Below are positions 7,024 to 9,657 of a stretch of DNA of 9,657 bases, piece after piece (position 1 is the first letter of the stretch; each line of letters starts with the position of its first letter). The DNA comes from Cyanobacteria bacterium RUI128 (GTDB lineage Bacteria; Cyanobacteriota; Vampirovibrionia; Gastranaerophilales; Gastranaerophilaceae). The translations under genes and the position numbers were made by a program. The notes below the pieces were generated by a model. The model saw nothing but the letters and a program-made list of their open reading frames with translations, made no database searches and was not told where the DNA came from. The stretch spans positions 1-9,657 of the forward strand of contig JAILHQ010000111.1 of NCBI GenBank assembly GCA_024695725.1, in the 5' to 3' direction.

Positions 7024-7034
7024 TGATTTATAAT
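7005..7034 (+). promoter_or_regulatory. Promoter of the TPR protein gene
   Basis: TATAAT at 7029-7034 is a perfect -10 with a weak TTAAAA -35 (7005-7010) at spacing 18. Predicted +1 is about 7040-7041, coinciding with the first ATG of the reading frame. If the second ATG (7109) is the real start, the leader is about 68 bases. Another TATAAT lies at 6992-6997. Confidence 0.5.
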
Positions 7035-7039
7035 CCAAA

Positions 7040-8755
7040 ATGTTAAAGATTAAAACTTTAGGTTCGTCAAAAAAGGAGTACCCATTTTTATATAGGTTGG
7101 AGCATATAATGTCCGAACAAGCAATATTACCCCAAAAAGAGATTAATGTGCACCTTAGCCCGTTGGACATGGCAAGAATTGCGCATCAGAAATATATAGT
7201 AAAGCAACAAAACACAGATCTTGAAAATGCTATTGGTTATTATATTGAGGCAATAAGAAGTAATTCTCAGGTTGCAGAACCTTATTACAGGCTTGCAAGT
7301 CTTATGTATGAAAAAGGTCAGATTTCGCTTGACTCTGCAATTGAACAGTGCAGAACTGCGGTTACCCTTGAGCCTGATAATATTAATGCTCATATTTATA
7401 CCGGATACTTCCTTTCTATGTCGGAAGATTATAAGGGTGCACAGGATGAGTTTAATTATGCCATAAAGTCAGGTGCCATTAACTCGGCAAGACCAAGGCT
7501 GTTTTTATCCAGGCTTATAAAACGTGAAATGAGTCTTGAAGGTGCTACTTTAGGTAGGATTGCAAAATACTTGTATTATCTGTTATCCGGCGGAATGCTA
7601 TTGATGTGTGATAAAGCCGCAATTAGAATGATGATTGAAACTTTGTCTGATAATATTTCAGTCTTTTCTTACAAGACCTTTGGCGAAACCTGTGAAAAGG
7701 CAAAATTGTATTCCACAGCCTATAAGGCATATTCCGAAGGCATGGATAAGACTGAACACGGCGACATCTTTTATAAAAAGATGGGCGATTTGTCGATGTC
7801 AAGACAGGACTTGTTGTCAGGCCTTGAATGTTATAAAAAGGCTTTAAACGTTACTCCTGATAACAGAGAAGTCCTACTTAAGCTTGCGACTCTCATTCAG
7901 ACATCTTTCCCTGACAGAATTGACGAGGCGATTGATTATTATAACCGCTTGCTTGAATTTAATATTGATAACCATAAAATATACTATCAGTTAGGTCATT
8001 TGTACCTTAAAAAAGACGACAGACTGAATGCTGTTCAGGCGTTCAAGCTTGCACTCGCAGGTAATGAGGATAATCCTTATTATAATAATTCATTGGCTTA
8101 TGCGTATGTGAGAATAGAGTTATATGATGATGCCATTGAATATTATCAAAAAGCTATCAAACTTAATCCTGATGCAAAGTGGACTTCTTTTGTATGTCAC
8201 GCTTTAGGGGCAGTATACGGAGAAGTTAAAGGTAATTTTGAGGCTGCTGAGGCAACATATCAGGCGGGTCTTGTTCTTGATCCTACAAACCTTGAATTAT
8301 TGTTATCGCTCGGCGACTTGCTAATGGTAAAAGGTGATTTGGATAAGGCTATCCGAACTTATTGTGACAGTATTACACTTGCACCTGACGAGTTTATTAC
8401 CTACGCTAAGGCAGGTTTGGCACTTTGGGAAAAAGACTATATCGAAGAGGCGATAGTTTCTTTCCATAAATCAATACAATTAAACCCTAATTTCGAAATA
8501 TCACAAAACAATTTAGGAGTAGTCTATCTTGACGGGATGGGTACTCCAAAAGAGTCGGTAGAGTATTTTCTTAATGCGATTCGTCTGAATCCTAATTATA
8601 CTCTGGCGTACTTTAATGCCGGAAGGGCGTATCAGGCGCTTGGTGAATCGACCAAAGCCGCGGAATATTACCAGATGGCACTCGATTTGAACGGAGTCAC
8701 TCAGGAACTTGATGATGACGATATCAAATCCAGGTTGTATGACTTATTTAATTAA
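7040..8755 (+). CDS. Tetratricopeptide repeat (TPR) protein
   Basis: The 571 residues consist almost wholly of about 12-13 TPR units of 34-36 residues. Clear examples start near 79, 115, 241, 276, 312, 346, 380, 418, 452, 486 and 521. They show the pattern W/Y-x-LG-x-Y then A-x-x-Y-x-x-A-x-x-x-x-P (for example AIEYYQKAIKLNPDA at 365-379). TPR arrays form superhelices that bind partner proteins; the partner is unknown. Between the N-terminal three repeats and the rest is a different helical stretch (about 150-205) with a short hydrophobic run at 173-190, too short and mixed to call a membrane segment confidently. There is no signal peptide. The start is uncertain: the ATG at 7040 sits right behind a TATAAT, while the ATG at 7109 (MSEQAILPQ) has GGAG 6 bases upstream and would give 548 residues. 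The gene is divergent from the phospholipase gene and ends at its own terminator. Confidence 0.92.
   Translation: MLKIKTLGSSKKEYPFLYRLEHIMSEQAILPQKEINVHLSPLDMARIAHQKYIVKQQNTDLENAIGYYIEAIRSNSQVAEPYYRLASLMYEKGQISLDSAIEQCRTAVTLEPDNINAHIYTGYFLSMSEDYKGAQDEFNYAIKSGAINSARPRLFLSRLIKREMSLEGATLGRIAKYLYYLLSGGMLLMCDKAAIRMMIETLSDNISVFSYKTFGETCEKAKLYSTAYKAYSEGMDKTEHGDIFYKKMGDLSMSRQDLLSGLECYKKALNVTPDNREVLLKLATLIQTSFPDRIDEAIDYYNRLLEFNIDNHKIYYQLGHLYLKKDDRLNAVQAFKLALAGNEDNPYYNNSLAYAYVRIELYDDAIEYYQKAIKLNPDAKWTSFVCHALGAVYGEVKGNFEAAEATYQAGLVLDPTNLELLLSLGDLLMVKGDLDKAIRTYCDSITLAPDEFITYAKAGLALWEKDYIEEAIVSFHKSIQLNPNFEISQNNLGVVYLDGMGTPKESVEYFLNAIRLNPNYTLAYFNAGRAYQALGESTKAAEYYQMALDLNGVTQELDDDDIKSRLYDLFN
7099..7102 (+). 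promoter_or_regulatory. Possible Shine-Dalgarno for the alternative TPR start at 7109
   Basis: GGAG lies 6 bases before the in-frame ATG at 7109, ideal spacing. It competes with the upstream ATG at 7040, which has no such site. A further AAGGAG at 7073-7078 has no start codon at a usable distance. Confidence 0.45.
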
Positions 8756-8770
8756 CAACGACGTGTTTTG

Positions 8771-8803
8771 AAGCTGGCTTGTCAAAAGTCAGCTTTTTCT
8801 TTT
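8771..8803 (+). terminator. Intrinsic terminator of the TPR gene
   Basis: AAGCTGGCTT (8771-8780) pairs with AAGTCAGCTT (8786-8795), ten pairs including one G-U, around loop GTCAA. A T-rich tract (8794-8803, interrupted by one C) follows. It begins 15 bases after the TAA of the TPR gene. It also shows that an in-frame TTG at 8768 is not the ruvC start. Confidence 0.88.
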
Positions 8804-8806
8804 ATA

Positions 8807-8821
8807 TGTTATAATTCAGGT
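8807..8821 (+). promoter_or_regulatory. ruvC promoter: extended -10, leaderless geometry
   Basis: TG-T-TATAAT (8807-8815) is a perfect extended -10. With its last T as -7, +1 is 8822, the A of the ruvC ATG. It begins only four bases after the T-tract of the TPR terminator. TTGTCA at 8779-8784 is too far away (25 bases) to be its -35. The CAGG immediately before the ATG is too close to serve as a Shine-Dalgarno. Confidence 0.6.
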
Positions 8822-9304
8822 ATGAGAATTTTGGGTATAGATCCGGGAATGGCTATTGTCGGATACGGTCTAGTCAATTTTAATAATGGCTTATATGAAC
8901 TTGAAGCATCAGGCTCTGTTCAGACTGATAAAGAGCTTTCTGATTCTGAAAGGCTGCTTGAAATCTATAACGATTTGTCCTCTATTGTGGAAAAGTACAA
9001 GCCTGATTGTGCCGCCATTGAGAAACTTTACTTTTTTAAGAACCAAAAAACAATTATCCCTGTTGCTGAAGCCAGAGGTGTTATTCTGACTGTTTTGCAG
9101 AAATATGGTGTTAAAGCTTATGAGTATACTCCTATTGAGGTAAAGCAGGTCTTAACAGGTTATGGAAGAGCCTCAAAGAAGGAGGTCGAGCAGATGGTTA
9201 AGTACAACCTTAATACGGATACATTACCCAAACTTGATGATACGATTGATGCTGTTGCAATCGCAATATGCCACAGCCGAAATTTAAATTTGTTGTTTGT
9301 TTAG
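8822..9304 (+). CDS. ruvC: Crossover junction endodeoxyribonuclease RuvC (Holliday junction resolvase)
   Basis: RuvC cuts Holliday junctions symmetrically as a dimer, working with the RuvAB branch-migration complex in recombinational repair. The 160-residue product starts MRILGIDPG with catalytic D7 and has E67 in AAIEKLYF. The conserved FFKNQKTIIPVAEARGVIL stretch is at 71-89. The C-terminal acidic pair is D140 and D143 in LDDTIDAVAIAICH, spaced as D138/D141 in E. coli. Length is slightly under the E. coli protein (173). I chose ATG 8822 rather than the upstream in-frame TTG at 8768: the extra 18 residues would be encoded by the TPR terminator and the -10 box, while 8822 gives the canonical N-terminus. 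ruvA and ruvB are not in the window. The gene appears to be transcribed alone. Confidence 0.97.
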   Translation: MRILGIDPGMAIVGYGLVNFNNGLYELEASGSVQTDKELSDSERLLEIYNDLSSIVEKYKPDCAAIEKLYFFKNQKTIIPVAEARGVILTVLQKYGVKAYEYTPIEVKQVLTGYGRASKKEVEQMVKYNLNTDTLPKLDDTIDAVAIAICHSRNLNLLFV

Positions 9305-9362
9305 TGCCGGTGTGTAGAATTTTGCGCTCTGATTAATGTTTAACTTTTGTTAAGTTCAAGTT

Positions 9363-9391
9363 TTAAGAAATGTAACAAAATTCTTAATTTT
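9363..9391 (+). terminator. Weak candidate terminator of ruvC
   Basis: TTAAGAA (9363-9369) pairs with TTCTTAA (9381-9387) around an 11-base loop, followed by a short T run. The stem has only one G-C pair, so efficiency is doubtful. Small alternative hairpins (TTAAC/GTTAA, 9340-9353) lie just upstream. Confidence 0.3.
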
Positions 9392-9400
9392 GCCCTGTTT

Positions 9401-9429
9401 TTTGTAAATATTTGTAACGAAAATGTAAA
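9401..9429 (-). promoter_or_regulatory. Triple HLR1-like direct repeat (RpaA/RpaB-type regulator site)
   Basis: Read on the minus strand this is TTTACATT, then 3 bases, GTTACAAA, then 2 bases, TTTACAAA. Each unit fits (G/T)TTACA(T/A)(T/A). Starts are spaced 11 and 10 bases, one helical turn, as expected for tandem OmpR-family binding. The last two units fit, as I recall it, the cyanobacterial HLR1 consensus (two units 2 bases apart) without mismatch. Further single units lie at 9369-9376 and 9529-9536 in the same orientation. Confidence 0.5.
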
Positions 9430-9448
9430 AAAATACTCCTGCATTTAT

Positions 9449-9476
9449 TGTCATTCCAAGGCGTAAGCAGAAGAAC
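9449..9476 (-). repeat. Degenerate copy of a widespread intergenic dispersed repeat
   Basis: TGTCATTCCAAGGCGTAAGC followed by AGAAGAAC resembles the common bacterial interspersed sequence with core GTCATTCCGAGGC...GAAGAATC, an imperfect palindrome found between genes in many genomes. The copy has substitutions in both arms. Only one copy is in this window, so the assignment rests on memory of that motif. Confidence 0.35.
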
Positions 9477-9560
9477 ATAATCAGTCTTAAAATACGCATT
9501 ATTATTGACTTTTACTCATATATTAACGTTTGTAACAATATCGACGTTTTCGTTAAAGAT

Positions 9561-9579
9561 TACGTCTATTAATGACGTA
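9561..9579. promoter_or_regulatory. Inverted repeat, candidate operator of the 3' gene
   Basis: TACGTC (9561-9566) and GACGTA (9574-9579) form a perfect 6-bp dyad around TATTAAT. The right arm overlaps the proposed -35 (ATGACG, 9572-9577), a position suited to repression. Confidence 0.4.
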
Positions 9580-9599
9580 GATATAAACGTAATTACAAT
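9572..9599 (+). promoter_or_regulatory. Candidate promoter of the 3' edge gene
   Basis: ATGACG (9572-9577), a 16-base spacer and TACAAT (9594-9599) make a fair sigma70-type promoter. Predicted +1 is about 9604-9608, at or a few bases before the ATG at 9608. No Shine-Dalgarno is visible. Confidence 0.4.
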
Positions 9600-9607
9600 C
9601 GCCAATT

Positions 9608-9657
9608 ATGGCAAAACCCAGGGAAAAGAAAAGGAAACAAGCAAGACAATGGGAATG
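9608..9657 (+). CDS. Start of a lysine/arginine-rich protein, truncated at the window edge
   Basis: The ATG at 9608 opens a frame MAKPREKKRKQARQWE that runs off the window. Sixteen residues are too few to identify it. They are strongly basic and not a signal peptide, since no hydrophobic core begins. Support comes from the plausible -10 (TACAAT) 8 bases upstream, the dense regulatory-looking region before it and the codirectional ruvC. It could still be a chance frame. Confidence 0.45.
   Translation, partial: MAKPREKKRKQARQWE

Larger units (their letters stand above)
9305..9607. other. 303-base non-coding region with repeats and regulatory sites
   Basis: No convincing gene lies here on either strand. 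In order it holds: a weak A+T hairpin after ruvC (9363-9387); five same-strand GTTACA/TTTACA half-sites (9369-9536); a degenerate dispersed-repeat copy (9449-9476); an AACGTT palindrome (9525-9530); an inverted repeat (9561-9579); and a candidate promoter for the frame at 9608. TTGACT at 9505-9510 has no matching -10. Confidence 0.6.

Noticed and set aside
7127..7393. 88-codon minus-strand frame within the TPR gene, and + frames at 7272-7466 and 7635-7847
   Set aside because: Shadows of the repetitive TPR coding sequence.
8768..8821. N-terminal extension of RuvC from a TTG at 8768
   Set aside because: It would be encoded by the TPR terminator hairpin and the ruvC -10 box, and RuvC canonically starts MRILGIDPG, which is ATG 8822.
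9401..9429. CRISPR-like array
   Set aside because: Units are 8 bases at 10-11 base spacing, far too short for CRISPR repeats and spacers.
9340..9440. Replication origin in the AT-rich repeats after ruvC
   Set aside because: The TGTAA repeats do not match DnaA boxes (TTATNCACA) and there is no dnaA or dnaN nearby; regulator sites explain them better.
9347..9469. About 40-codon minus-strand frame (MFFCLRLGMT...) after ruvC
   Set aside because: No Shine-Dalgarno or promoter at its start. Its beginning is the kind of peptide produced by translating the dispersed repeat, and it runs through the regulatory repeats.

Overview
The window is an AT-rich bacterial chromosome segment with seven chromosomal-type genes plus one gene cut by each edge (two of the nine counted calls are therefore partial or tentative). 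I see no IS element, CRISPR array, tRNA or rRNA. The best lineage clue is the response regulator at 1358-2059, whose sequence closely matches my memory of cyanobacterial RpaA. DnaE is a single intein-free chain, and nothing photosynthetic is present. Together these suggest a non-photosynthetic relative of Cyanobacteria (Vampirovibrionia/Melainabacteria, for example Gastranaerophilales). That placement is inference, not proof.

Layout. 2-841 (+) is the 3' part of a gene of unknown function whose start lies left of the window. A perfect 16-bp hairpin at 837-872 separates it from the convergent gene 888-1256 (-), a small exported coiled-coil protein. Next on the same strand is the RpaA-like regulator 1358-2059 (-), divergent from dnaE 2154-5729 (+), the replicative DNA polymerase III alpha subunit. 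dnaE converges on a patatin-like phospholipase 5731-6927 (-), with one base between the two stop codons. Divergent from the phospholipase is a TPR-repeat protein 7040-8755 (+), which ends in a clear intrinsic terminator (8771-8803). ruvC (8822-9304, +) follows, with its own extended -10 promoter directly behind that terminator. The last 350 bases (9305-9657) are mostly non-coding: a cluster of same-strand GTTACA/TTTACA repeats, a degenerate dispersed-repeat copy, an inverted repeat, and the start of a lysine/arginine-rich reading frame at 9608.

The genes do not form one operon or pathway. dnaE and ruvC serve replication and recombination; the others are signalling, envelope or unknown functions, mostly transcribed individually. 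Two cross-cutting signals are the most interesting. First, at dnaE, the phospholipase gene and ruvC, a -10 hexamer is placed so that the predicted first transcribed base is the A of the ATG, and no Shine-Dalgarno sequence precedes the ATG. The TPR gene and the regulator gene come close to this arrangement, which suggests leaderless mRNAs. Second, the repeats at 9369-9536 match the half-site of HLR1, the motif bound by cyanobacterial RpaB/RpaA-type regulators, and this window encodes such a regulator.
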